Assembly: GCA_036852015.1 (NCBI GenBank)
Contig: JAANDG010000681.1
Coordinates: 1 to 64,000, forward strand
Length of the DNA: 64,000 bases
Direction: 5' to 3'
Source of the DNA: Pelodera strongyloides
Taxonomy: Eukaryota > Nematoda > Chromadorea > Rhabditida > Rhabditidae
Each line of letters opens with the position of its first letter. The stretch's first letter is position 1. The notes under the pieces were generated by a model, which was not told where the DNA came from, did no database searches, and saw nothing but the letters and a program-made list of their open reading frames with translations. The translations under genes were made by a program, and so were the position numbers. Of the stretch, positions 50,899-60,458 are shown one piece after another.

Positions 50899-53800
50899 AT
50901 TACCTTATCTTTCCATAACGCTATCAATTAGACGATCGACGTTAAGCAAGAAGGTCCTTTTTTGACATAGCCGAAATTTGTGAGAGATGTTGGTCAAAAT
51001 TGTTGAATTAGATTGATTAAACTGACCGTAGAAACGTAGAGTTCCTTGCTTACGATGGATAAACGCACATCCTCAATTTTGACTCGAGCAAACGGCTCAG
51101 CCGGTGAGTCCCTCTTTGGAGCTCCACTTTCATCCCAGCCTCGCTTTCTCAGTATTAGTGACAGCTGAAAAGGAATTACAAAGTTTCGGCGTTCCTTAAT
51201 GAGTCTGTTATTTAATGAATAAAATAGCCTACATAATCCGATCTAGTTCTGGTCGGCGCACGAATAACAAATAAACATACAGTTCGGGTAGCGAATACAA
51301 ACATTAATCAGTCGCAATTCTTACATTCGGAATATTGAGATTGACAAACACATGCGTTTCCAACGTTGTCGAATTCGGCAGTGGCACCGGTGGGCACACA
51401 TCAACATCAACCATCTGAACAACAACACCAAAATACTTTTCAAGAAATAACTTAAAAACACATCATTATAACACTACTGATATATATTAATATGTCCAAT
51501 CATACTCCTGCTTATATATGACAATATTAATCATGATATCATTTGATAGCCAACCTCAGAAAGTGGAGTCACTGCGTCCGTGGCCAAAATCACTTCAGGG
51601 TCATCCTACAAAGAAAAACTGCTTTCTTTGTGAGTTGAAATAAAAAGGATATAATACAAATTTCGCCTACATACAAAACTCCGCCCATAATAACGATAAG
51701 AAAAAATAGCAAACCTCAAAAAGTGTGCCGAGTCCGGATATGGCCTTCTCATCGAGCATGATCGAAATAGGTCGGAATGAGCCTTCCACAGTGTGACGGA
51801 CAATTAGACGTGGTGAGCAGCGACGGTACTGCATTCTGAACGAGACACACGACTAGTTTGCAATCTATTTCGTGGTCAATGACTTTCACAGTGGGAAAAT
51901 GACATACACAGCTCCTCCACGGAAATTGCGCTGGGGCGAATATATTATAATAATGATAACTGCATAAATGAATTAAAAGAGAATACAATCAAACACAAAA
52001 AAAACGAACTTGAACAACGGTTTCCCTTCATCAGTTTTCGTGCCTCGCCCGACAGCCAACAGAACCTGAAAGCAGTGTACGTGTACATAGTATTGCAGAA
52101 AAGTGAAACCTTATTTATGATGTCACGTTAAATTTGATCGAGAGCTCAGAGAACACGGAAACGAACAGGCCAATTGATAGTCCCAATTATAGTTAAAGTG
52201 ACACAGCATTTCAAGTAAAAAACAGATCGGAACCTTGAACACAACACTTGAACTAATCTCGAATAACCGAACATATTAGTACCTTTGTATTCTCCGTACT
52301 CGAGTAGAACAACGATTCATCAAGCTCGTCCGCATTTCGGAGACTAGTATCCTGTAAGCAATCATTTTGTTACGCCTAAACCCGCAGGTTTGTTTTAAAT
52401 TACATATGAATTGTCATTACACTTATGGTAAAAAAAACTAAATTAACTATGTTTCATAATGATTTTAAAGTGAGAGAGTAAAACGGTTTCCCAATTAATC
52501 GAACGCAGAGGATCATGCAAAACACTTAGTTGTTAGCTTACTTACCCGATGTCTTCCATGGGTAGAGACGAGGCGTTGTACTGACAAATCGTGCACAGAG
52601 AGAGAAACACCGAGTGTGTGTGTCCGTGGAGACAGCTGCACACAGCTGGTTACCTAAGACAAATTAAAATAAATATTCTTTCACCAATTCTCAACAAAAT
52701 GCGCACTTCACAGATACAATGAATTTTCAAGCCAACCAAAACCACTCCTATCAAGCCAAAAGTTGCAATGCTTATAAAAAAAATGCAATACATTTCTTTT
52801 TAAATAAACACTTACCTTCATCAAGTCGATTGCTAGTACACGCCGCTGTTCGCACGCCAAATCGGACTAAACGAAACACTTCATTTTTCCTGCACGGAGC
52901 CGCAAAAACAGTTATGAATCGATACTCAAATAAACACGTCACGTCGACGGAGAGGGGGAGAGATGATGCATTTTTCTTTTTGTGAACTAGGCTACTGAAA
53001 ATTATGAATAACTCACCTTAGAATCAATAAACCGAAGTGTCAGATGGTCCAGTTTCAAGGCAATTTCAGCCAGCAGTAGATCTTTTCGAAGAACTGTCGA
53101 ATCGTCCCAGGAATCGTGTAATACATCAAGGATTTCCTCTTCAACCTAAAGTGAGTGCGTGAGAATAGTAAATGTAACCAGACGGTGTATTTCAGGCACG
53201 GGACCCGCGCGGAGTTCAGAGGTCAGAGGACGTATTCACCAACATGTAGGGAGCCCTTACTGGGCCCCCCAGGGAGCTAAAAAGTGCGAGACAGGAGAGA
53301 TTCAGATCGAACGTGAACCTAGGGAGGGCGCCCTGTGTGTTGGTGAATACGGCCTCAGTTCTCTTGCGAAGACGGGTCTAACCTTTTTTTACGCACCAAT
53401 TGCACTGTAGGCGAACATTCAACAGTACAGCGTATGTACCGACTACCGAATAGAATATTAAATGTTACTCACTTACAGTAGCTATTAAGAATGTGTACTC
53501 CAAAAAAAGGTCCACTCATGGATTCAAAAACAAAAGAATTGCACAAATTACGAAATAGTGTTACTCACCTGTTTCTCAAGCTCCTTGAAGGCAGGAGGTA
53601 GATTCTTCAACTCGTGGAAGTCAACAGTTCCAAAATCAAGTGAAGCACCTTCGCCGTCAATTTTACTATCTGAAGAAAACACTTTCTCACTACAAAACAA
53701 TCACAAAAGCTGATATTAACTATCCACACAACTTTTGCACTAATGCATATCACTACATCAATCTTGGCAATCTATAAGGGTAAAAGGTAAGGTTAGACTC

Positions 53801-56800
53801 ATATTCAGCACAGAACTTTGCAAAGTGTCTGAAATTGACCTGATTCACCATACACGGTATAAAAAATATAAAAATTATCAAGTGGAGAGTATTTTGCATC
53901 AATACCCAAAGTCGAATTTATAATAATGAATACCTGGTTGCTCTCCTCCAAAGAAGCTTGCTATCCACCCGTACAGTCCTTTGTTCTGACCGGGCTTGTT
54001 CAGGTCAGGAAGAGCCGGTGGTACCTCTTCTGATGGACTAAATGAACAATTGTGATACGTGATACTTCAACAAATCAGGCATCGAGGCCCATTTGTAACA
54101 GAATAACGACTCTTTGTTGCCAAAGTTGAGATAAAACAGAAACAAATCATCAATAAAACAGAGAGTCAACAACACAAGTCATCGATGACCCTCCCCGTGC
54201 TCTAACGTAGCGCTAGTTCACTACTCACCTCTCAATCGTCTCAAACCCTTCACCGGGAGGGGTGTCTCTATCCACCTCGGAAGTAGTACCAACATATGGT
54301 GCAGTCCAACCATGTTCTTTCTCCTTGTCACGCAAAAGCTTTCGGAAAACAGTTTCTCGAAACACATTCAATTCCTAAAACGAGGGCCACTGAGAAATAG
54401 GTCTTACAATTAGTTATGTTATGGGGAGAGACAATTTCTTCCGACGAAACCAAAGAGAGGGTGTAAACCAATGCTGTGAAAAGAAAAAATAACCACAAAC
54501 GGTGCTTAAAACACTAATGTTTCAAATGCAACATATCAATGTCACAAGTGTTTCCTTACTAGTCTTAATAACACTCTTTTGGAATAAATGAAAAGCCAAA
54601 CTTGTAGAGGAACATATCAGATCAGTGGAAAGCAAACTTACACTAAACTGATACTGCTCATCCCTTTCGATCTGCTTCATAACCATCCGTTCTTCTCCTC
54701 CGGCCACTGATTTGACATGGTCTTGCGGACTTTTCGAAGGATCGGCTGGCTCTCTGGAAACAAAAGCAAAAATAAGCATTCGAAGAAAAATTCTCATAAT
54801 ACCACGTGATTTTTGGCTATTTAATTGCATTTGTACCACAATTAAATAAGCACCAGATGGATTATAACCTCATACTGCCAACTACACATTCAAGCTTTTC
54901 TGACAAGCTTGTGAGAACCTCTATACTAAATTCGCCGCCATTCTGAGCACTTTTTCCGCAAATGATTAATAGCGTTAATATATAATGCCAATGACACCCA
55001 ACAAAACAACTATAATACGTAATACCTCGTAGTTGGGTTGTTAATCAGCATCAGAAGTCGTCTTCTATAGGCTCGAGCGTATGCATTCAAATGCCTTGCC
55101 CGCGTCAAGGCATGTGACCATGTACTTCGGGAGCTATCACGGCGTTTATCATCCACAATACGGTCACACGCGAACTTCCACCACTCTTTAGCGCTAAAAT
55201 ACATTTTTAAAATTATCAAGCACTACCTTTAAGTGTTAACAGTTCAAAGTGCGGTAATTACCACCTTCAATAAGACCCACCAAAAAAATGACAGGAAAAC
55301 CAAGAAAATCCCAAATCAGCAAACCTTCCAACAATCCCAGATACTGGTCTCCATTTTCTGTGCAGACGGGCACGTTCAAATCTGAAAAGCGGTATTGAAG
55401 CATTACAAGTCAAACTGTCAACAGACTAACAAACGTGTCTCACTAAGTCTCACACATTTCATAGTAACTAAATATTCTGTGAAACACTCGGAATTCGGAA
55501 AAAGGTCTGTGGCGCTTTACAACAAACAATATATGAATGGGAGTAATCTTAACGTTTTCATTTATATAACCCAACCCAAGTAAGGGTCCATGCAGTAAAG
55601 CAAGAGTTTAAGAGACATGCATATAAGGATGATTGTATGTCTGAATAGTGGTATTTATTAAAAAAATATAAGGACCGTACCTACTCCACTCTCTGTTCAA
55701 TGCACGTAATTCGGTCATCTGTCGACGCGAAAGTTCTACTACAATCTTCTCAGGTCGGAGCCAGAACTAAAATGAAAACATGAAAGGACATCTTCAAACA
55801 AAGTACACTAACTACATTTCAAACAAAACAATTTCTTCGTTTTTGTAGTGATTAGTAATTACTGAATGCGATAGATATTGATGGAAAACAAATGTCGAAA
55901 AAGCACCGGTGTGGCTCATCTTATAAAACACAATAAGAAGCCGAACTATACAATAAGAAGCCGAAAAACGGATCTAATAGGTACACAATTCAACCAACCG
56001 AAAGTCAGATGTTGGAATAGTAATTTGTAAACCCCCACCTTAAACCTAGGAATAGGCGGATTTCCTTTCAGCGGCAATTTGCTCGAATTCTTCTCCATCC
56101 GAAGTTCCAGGCTGCATGGTTCGATAATGTACTGATTGGTTCCCGCGTCTTCAGGGGCAAGGAGATTCTATAAACAAGATCTGGTTAAGCTGTGATGAAC
56201 ACATTTCGCCAAATTATCGGTGAATAATATCTAGAGTTGTTCAAGGCAAGGATGTAAGGTTCATGCATGATATCCCTGGTCTAAACTTAAACAAAATACG
56301 GGCCGGTTTTTGAAACACAGCATGGAGAACTGAATTCCTGCGTAGTTATGCTAATTTGTTCGAATTTAGCTCGATTTTTTATTATAATTTATGTTTACTT
56401 GCATAGGCAGCATAAGAATGCTGGTGTACTGGACGTGCTTCAGAAACCGGCCGGTATTTCGATTTAAATGCATATTCGACTTGAGAAGGTCACCTGCAAA
56501 TCCTTCACATTGTGAATGTTCGTGGATAATGGCTGATCCGAATTCCAATAGAGTGCGAAGCCTGTGAGATCCAATTTCTTGAACACATTCACGCCTTCTT
56601 GTTGCTCCACAAAACCGGGTTTCTAAAAATACAACCATTGAGCACTTTAAAAGCTATATCTTGTGCGGCACACCTTCCTTGAATATACATGAGCTGCAAC
56701 AAGTGACTGCTTCAAATAGAAAGTCGTTCAGAAAACAATAGATGCATACAAAGGGTAAATGAAAGGCCCGGAATAATCAAGTGTCACACTTACAATACTT

Positions 56801-58668
56801 AAGTCCGACGTGAAACATCAAAACATCATGTACAAAAGGGAGCGTGGCTGCGAGGAAATGACTCAGGGAAAGGGAAAAAGGTACAACAAGTCGATCAAAA
56901 TCAATTCAAATTCAAATATACAAGAGACATTATAAGCACATACCCATTGTTGATTGGTCGTCTGCACAGTCATCTTGTTTATTCGAACTCCACAGGCAAA
57001 TGTAAGCCCATTCGGTAGCGTTTCGCCATCTTCATAGCGAATATGCACATTGTTAAGGATCAACTAAACGAATTATCTTTACTGAGAAATTGAGAAATTC
57101 GGAAAGTGACTTGTCAAAGCCGTATTGTACCTATTTTGGGAAATTTGCATATGATACGCATTTCCCATGTATACTATGCAAAGTGTGTGCCTGAAGCTTG
57201 CCGGAAGGGCACACAGCACACACTTCGCATAGGATCGATACATAGGAAATGCGTATTATGTGCTAATTTCCCAAAGTAGGTACAATACGGCTTTAAACTT
57301 CCCTTCAGCATAAGGAAGTTCACAGCAAGTAAAGTAACGAGCCCCCGAATAGAGGAATATTGAAAAATGCATACGGCATGCAAAAACAAAAATGCAAAAA
57401 AATTATATACTCATGTACGCCAATACTACGAACAAAGAACAATTCTAAACGTTCCTCAGTCATAACAATGATAAAAACTGCAACTGTTGAACATGAAGTA
57501 CATTTTGATAAAGATAGGCACCTGAATATTGTTTACAACGGTGGCAATCAACGATGCACCCCACCACGATTCCTGTTCTTCTGTAGTGGTCGCCGAGACG
57601 CCCATTATCTCGAGGAGTTGGCGCTGCAATTGACAGATCCAGGCACATATCACACATAAAAGCCTGACGAATGCCAATTTACCATTCGGGATGGACATTC
57701 CCGAAAGGTTCTATATCACACACAAAAAACCGACAATGTACATCAATCGATCAATCTTTCAAAGACCACTGCTTCAATTGCAAAGCACCTTAGGAAAAGA
57801 AGTAGTACGTGGCAATTTGCTAGCAAACCAAAATTCACGAATCAGATGCGGCTAGTAACATAACACACGGGAAAATAGAAAGACTCAACCTTACCTTGTG
57901 TCTTTTCTCAATCTCGTCCAACATTTGCTCCTTTTTCGTTTGTTCCATTTGCTCGGCAGTTTCAACGTCATATTTGTGTTCGGATATTGGACCAACAATA
58001 ATTAAAACATCAGAAAGGCGTAATGTCCATGGTTCGCTTCTAAAAAAACATAAAACAGCTAATATCAACTTTCAGACAACTCACAAAAAAAAAAGAAAAA
58101 AAACTATATCAATGTCCAACGTGACATGACACACTTTGTGTGAGTGAACTCAGTGACCGTAAAACCCGTAACAGTATCTTAGAAGATAATACGAATACTA
58201 GCAATAATAATAATAAAGTTATTGTAATAATATAAACCCTAAACCAACCTCATATGTGTCAACGGCACAGACAAAGTAAGCTTTCCCAGCACACCGCTCT
58301 TCACTTCAATCGGTAAGTCCAGCTTACGAAGGGCAGTTTTCTTAAGCGGTACATTCTCCAGTTCTACTTGCCCTATAAAACGAAAGTGATAATTCGATTA
58401 AAAAAGTTGCAAGTTCCGTTATAACTGAATAATAATAAAAGGGATCAGACACAGGTATACCAAAACGGCCACAAATAGACGAAAAGGATGAATACAACTT
58501 AAAACATAATTTCTATAACCATAACCCATTAAAAAAAATTCAATAATAATAATAATAATAATACTGCATACCTGACAAAAGTGCTACAGAAAGTTGATCA
58601 GTATTCAAATTCTCTAGGTATTCACCAACATACGTGTTGAGTACCCATGCGACCACGTTCTCGAGCAT
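25178..58668 (-). CDS. VPS13D: VPS13D, bridge-like lipid transfer protein (whole gene)
   Basis: A single gene of about 88 exons over 33.5 kb. Exon phases agree along the chain except at one junction near 32.2 kb. The sum gives about 3,200 residues (human VPS13D: 4,388). The start [20 protein letters not shown] fits VPS13D better than VPS13A/C, whose first helix differs. VPS13 proteins form a hydrophobic groove that carries phospholipids between membranes; VPS13D acts at ER-mitochondrion and peroxisome contacts and is needed for mitochondrial fission and clearance. I do not recognise a UBA domain, which human VPS13D has. An acceptor one base before the ATG suggests SL trans-splicing or a 5' UTR intron. 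Exons are detailed in the five part entries. Many introns hold foldback repeats, and one holds flp-27 on the other strand. Confidence 0.93.
25733..25862. mobile_element. Foldback element with CTGAGGCC ends
   Basis: CCTGAGGCCATATTCACCAC at the left (with CACTCAATTCCCC after it) is matched inverted at the right by GGAGTGGTGAATATGG. About 130 bp, in a VPS13D intron. Its outer ends resemble those of the elements near 43,920 and 53,222. Confidence 0.65.
29767..29932. repeat. Minisatellite, about five 30-bp units
   Basis: Units of the form CCAACATAAGCACAGGGGCG followed by TATGTCAAA, diverged and with one 2-bp deletion, in a VPS13D intron. The open frame across it is a by-product of the repeat. Confidence 0.88.
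30113..30200. repeat. Short tandem repeat ATAAAGTCAAAA...
   Basis: Three to four diverged copies of ATAAAGTCAAAAGATAACCA in a VPS13D intron. Confidence 0.6.
30244..30426. mobile_element. TTAA-flanked MITE, copy C
   Basis: TTTAAAGCGAAACATCGGCC and inverted end GGCCGAGATTTCGCTTTAA, about 183 bp. The interior word GCGAATTTAGCTCGAT is shared with copy D (TTCGAATTTAGCTCGAT). It sits in a VPS13D intron nine bases short of the exon at 30,435. Confidence 0.78.
32520..39024 (-). CDS. VPS13D: VPS13D part 4: VAB adaptor-binding region (exons 48-66)
   Basis: Exons: 38,913-39,024; 38,687-38,792; 37,811-37,927; 37,384-37,522; 37,036-37,139; 36,677-36,765; 36,281-36,455; 36,067-36,143; 35,717-35,865; 35,372-35,498; 35,051-35,182; 34,818-34,875; 34,564-34,644; 34,029-34,186; 33,698-33,821; 33,338-33,416; 33,067-33,116; 32,770-32,876; 32,520-32,583. 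They give about 680 residues. [60 protein letters not shown] and [12 protein letters not shown] are the repeated beta-modules of the VPS13 adaptor-binding domain, which in relatives binds Pro-X-Pro adaptors that choose the target organelle. [15 protein letters not shown] matches the conserved YAWDEP motif. Confidence 0.9.
38342..38460 (-). pseudogene. Partial duplicate of VPS13D exon 49 and its donor
   Basis: About 110 bp here match 38,620-38,725: AGATGGACAACTAGAAC, CTATTCTTCAAGC and TATGCTTCCAGCTTAC occur in both. The copy includes the 5' splice site (AAAGTAAGC) and about 30 bp of exon end, then diverges. Most of the exon is missing, so it is a relic rather than a usable alternative exon. 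Confidence 0.75.
39241..46689 (-). CDS. VPS13D: VPS13D part 3: middle groove (exons 27-47)
   Basis: Exons: 46,476-46,689; 46,082-46,218; 45,653-45,816; 45,300-45,395; 45,016-45,094; 44,785-44,872; 44,522-44,635; 44,294-44,424; 43,639-43,771; 43,294-43,372; 43,032-43,119; 42,665-42,783; 42,352-42,473; 42,039-42,114; 41,633-41,790; 41,340-41,463; 40,640-40,766; 40,324-40,482; 39,958-40,102; 39,661-39,765; 39,241-39,408. They give about 875 residues. [20 protein letters not shown] and [19 protein letters not shown] are hallmark VPS13 segments; the second marks the end of the groove before the adaptor-binding domain. The exon at 44,294-44,424 (Arg-rich, then [11 protein letters not shown]) keeps phase but is unlike anything I know in the family and may be lineage-specific or alternatively used. 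Confidence 0.87.
40803..41254. mobile_element. 450-bp TTAA-flanked foldback element
   Basis: TTAAAGGAACGCAGTCACG at the left and its exact complement CGTGACTGCGTTCCTTTAA at the right. The inner arms also pair: ACAAACTCGGGGAGAGA and GGGAGTTACTCG match GAGTAACTCCC-type and TCCCTGAGTTCGTT words on the other side, so most of the element folds back on itself. No coding frame. It lies in the VPS13D intron between exons 42 and 43. Confidence 0.8.
43433..43508. repeat. Short perfect-core inverted repeat
   Basis: Arms of about 33 bp: ATCTAGACGCCGACATCTGG and TCTCAGAGCCC pair with GGGCTCTAAGG and CTAGATGTCGTCGTC around a CCTTAAGTCGCTAA loop. It is intronic in VPS13D. Confidence 0.75.
43918..44143. mobile_element. 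CTGAGGCC-type element with internal tandem duplication
   Basis: A 75-bp unit containing CAGTACTGAGGCCGTAGTCA and ACGAGCGCTCTGAATCTC occurs twice in a row with no visible difference. The right end GTTGGTGAATACGGCCACTG is inverted relative to the left. It is intronic in VPS13D. The element at 53,222 shares ends and GGGAGGGC-type words. Confidence 0.7.
48381..48400 (+). promoter_or_regulatory. Possible promoter / 5' region of flp-27
   Basis: TTTATAAA abuts the ATG, and upstream (48,293-48,390) lie CACCCAATCAG (CCAAT-like), GTGGGCGGCGC (GC-box-like) and CCAATCACTTG. The mapping to promoter elements is a guess. Confidence 0.3.
48401..49236 (+). CDS. flp-27: FMRFamide-like neuropeptide precursor FLP-27
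   Basis: Three plus-strand exons, 48,401-48,493, 48,804-48,880 and 49,137-49,236, phases 0 and 2, give 89 residues. Residues 1-20 are a signal peptide ([15 protein letters not shown]). Cleavage would leave an N-terminal Gln ([13 protein letters not shown]), then a dibasic RR. Next comes a 23-residue peptide ending KTLGGRMRF, then Gly for amidation and KR for cleavage, followed by a C-terminal tail. The LGGRMRFGKR ending and the preceding ERP...RR segment match nematode FLP-27 as I remember it. FLPs are secreted, amidated neuropeptides acting on G-protein-coupled receptors. AATAAA follows at 49,383. The gene lies antisense within the VPS13D intron between exons 26 and 27. Confidence 0.92.
49383..49388 (+). 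terminator. AATAAA signal of flp-27
   Basis: A canonical hexamer 147 nt after the flp-27 stop codon, on the same strand. Confidence 0.55.
49596..53145 (-). CDS. VPS13D: VPS13D part 2: groove repeats (exons 15-26)
   Basis: Exons: 53,017-53,145; 52,546-52,653; 52,283-52,351; 52,010-52,065; 51,715-51,835; 51,555-51,605; 51,325-51,414; 51,027-51,164; 50,684-50,773; 50,354-50,447; 49,912-49,980; 49,596-49,690. They give about 370 residues. [40 protein letters not shown] and [15 protein letters not shown] are repeated beta-groove units of the RBG fold. Exons 24-26 are Ser/Thr-rich and probably a loop. The intron between exons 22 and 23 carries a 47-nt poly-C tract. Confidence 0.88.
50851..50897. 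repeat. 47-nt uninterrupted poly-C (poly-G on the minus strand)
   Basis: Counted directly, in a VPS13D intron 130 bases upstream of exon 22. On the gene's sense strand it is poly-G, which can form quadruplexes. Confidence 0.97.
53222..53360. mobile_element. CTGAGGCC-type foldback element
   Basis: GACGTATTCACCAACATG and AGGGAGCCC at the left are matched inverted by GGGCGCCCTGTGTGTTGG and GAATACGGCCTCAG at the right. About 139 bp, intronic in VPS13D. Confidence 0.7.
53569..58668 (-). CDS. VPS13D: VPS13D part 1: chorein N-terminus (exons 1-14)
   Basis: Exons: 58,572-58,668; 58,249-58,372; 57,895-58,039; 57,522-57,623; 56,944-57,063; 56,494-56,622; 56,039-56,167; 55,681-55,766; 55,325-55,381; 55,026-55,193; 54,642-54,753; 54,229-54,374; 53,934-54,037; 53,569-53,669. 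They give about 540 residues. [19 protein letters not shown] and [15 protein letters not shown] are the chorein-domain strands that cap the lipid groove. [21 protein letters not shown] is the conserved second repeat. [16 protein letters not shown] with [10 protein letters not shown] are the usual helices. [15 protein letters not shown] is the Trp-rich loop found in most VPS13 proteins. Confidence 0.93.
56286..56467. mobile_element. TTAA-flanked MITE, copy D
   Basis: CTTAAACAAAATACGGGCCG and the inverted end CGGCCGGTATTTCGATTTAA. It is the most decayed of the four copies at its tips. The interior ATGCTAATTTGTTCGAATTT is close to copy C. It is intronic in VPS13D. Confidence 0.72.
57116..57294. 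mobile_element. 179-bp near-perfect hairpin element
   Basis: Left arm AAAGCCGTATTGTACCTA...CACACTT region and right arm ...TAGGTACAATACGGCTTT are inverted over about 78 bp each, separated by roughly 15 bp near TTGCCGGAAG. It is intronic in VPS13D, between exons 4 and 5. Confidence 0.8.
58540..58563. repeat. AAT microsatellite
   Basis: (AAT)n of about 24 bp just inside the first VPS13D intron, eight bases from exon 1's donor. Confidence 0.85.
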
Positions 58669-60458
58669 CCTAAAAGGTAAAATGCGTGCACTAGTCGAAG
58701 GTACCGTACCCCGTACCAGATGACAATCTATCGACATGAACGGATATAGCAGAAAATAATTAAACAAATTATACACAACATATACCCAAGGACTACGAAA
58801 AAAAGCAGCTAGAGGGCAACGTCAACCTTTTTCAAAGATATAACAGACAGTACGTGTAAAACTTTACCAACAGCCCACGCAATCGGAAAATAGTAATCAA
58901 AAAGAAATACCAACCTGCTCTACTAACGTAAATTTTAGTTAAGCTCTTTTACGTGTTGCACTCAAGTTCCGCCAGCAAATATACCTCTCTTCATAAGCTG
59001 GAAAAGACCAATTCAGTGTTGACATACTGTGTTATAATAAATACATCCTACAACCAAACCACATCATTTCCTAATGTTACACTACAGTACTACTTGCCAC
59101 ATAAAGCTAAATAACATAAAAAACCATAATTTGAAAATATCCGCCATGGTTCAGAACCAACACGTTGTGAAAAACAAAAGAACATCATTCATACTAAAAT
59201 CTTTATTTGACTGAGAGACTGACTGACATTATGAAAACATACCTATACAGAACATCACATATTACAACAAAACAGAGAATAGAATAGATACATATTTAAA
59301 TAAACTCTGTGTACTGATCTGCACTTAACTACAATCGCTGGTCGACGGAGGACGGACGTTTCAGGGCACACAACGGACCAGGAACGCAGGAACTACCTGA
59401 AAGTATTCAATAATAAAAAATAGTCACCCGATTCTGTTCAAACTATCAAACAAAAATAAATCAATAATAGTCACAAGATTCTGTTCATAACTATCAGCCA
59501 TGTTTATCGAACCAATAAAATTAATTCGCCTAACTACTTATTACTGAAAGAGAAAGAAGCGACAGATTGATAGATCAACATCACTACAACTCTACGTTAT
59601 CACAAATTAGAATTACAATTACGTTAAAAAGTAAGCAGGGAGCAAATAATGTCCATCCAGATCCAGCTCTGAGATATTCTCTTAAAATGAGTGAACTACC
59701 GCAATGCAAGTAGAATCACACCGACAACAGATTATTAAATATATTACAATGCAACTACTATAATAGAATTGCAAGTAATAAAATTCCCGTGTGCACGATA
59801 AAAAAAGGGAAAACGAACGGATCAATGGATCGATATGTATGAGATGAAGAAGCTGATCTTAATCGCAAATTCAACATAGGATAGAAACGATCCAATAAAA
59901 AAAACCAAAGACAGCTAGAGATCTGGATTAGAGATAAGGGATACGAAACAAGAAACAATGCAAAAACAGGGAATGCTATTTTAAACGTTCTGTAGAGATT
60001 CACGAAAGGTTACTGAAAAGTTCACATTCAATCAATAAAAAGGAATACTTTTAAATCTTCGCCTTCGCGAAAACTAGCTATAGAATAAAATAATAAACAA
60101 TCGACAAGGCTTACAAGCGTGAAGCGATTCAATATAGAACATCTACGCAAAGTTAATTACAATAAAATAATGAGCCAATCAGCTCAAATTAGATATTGTC
60201 ACAAGCAAAACAAGTACTCAAATAAAAAAATGTAAATAATGAGAAAAGAAACGTCCTGAACTTACACACCCCGACCCCGCGAACTTTCAATGCATAAGAA
60301 CAACACATAAACAAAACTACAGAACACAAATAAAAAGTTGGAGACTACCCTTATTCAAAACCGGTTCGTGTTCCAAAGTGTCGAAAAGACGCTATCAATC
60401 AAAAATAATACTTTAATAAACACAAAACACAACATACCTCTATATAAGCTCCTATTAT
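58669..60458. other. Spacer between NDUFB5 and VPS13D
   Basis: AT-rich, no supported coding exon. A minus-strand acceptor followed by about 70 non-coding bases near 59,335-59,397 could be a 5' UTR exon of VPS13D, but nothing confirms it. Confidence 0.5.
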
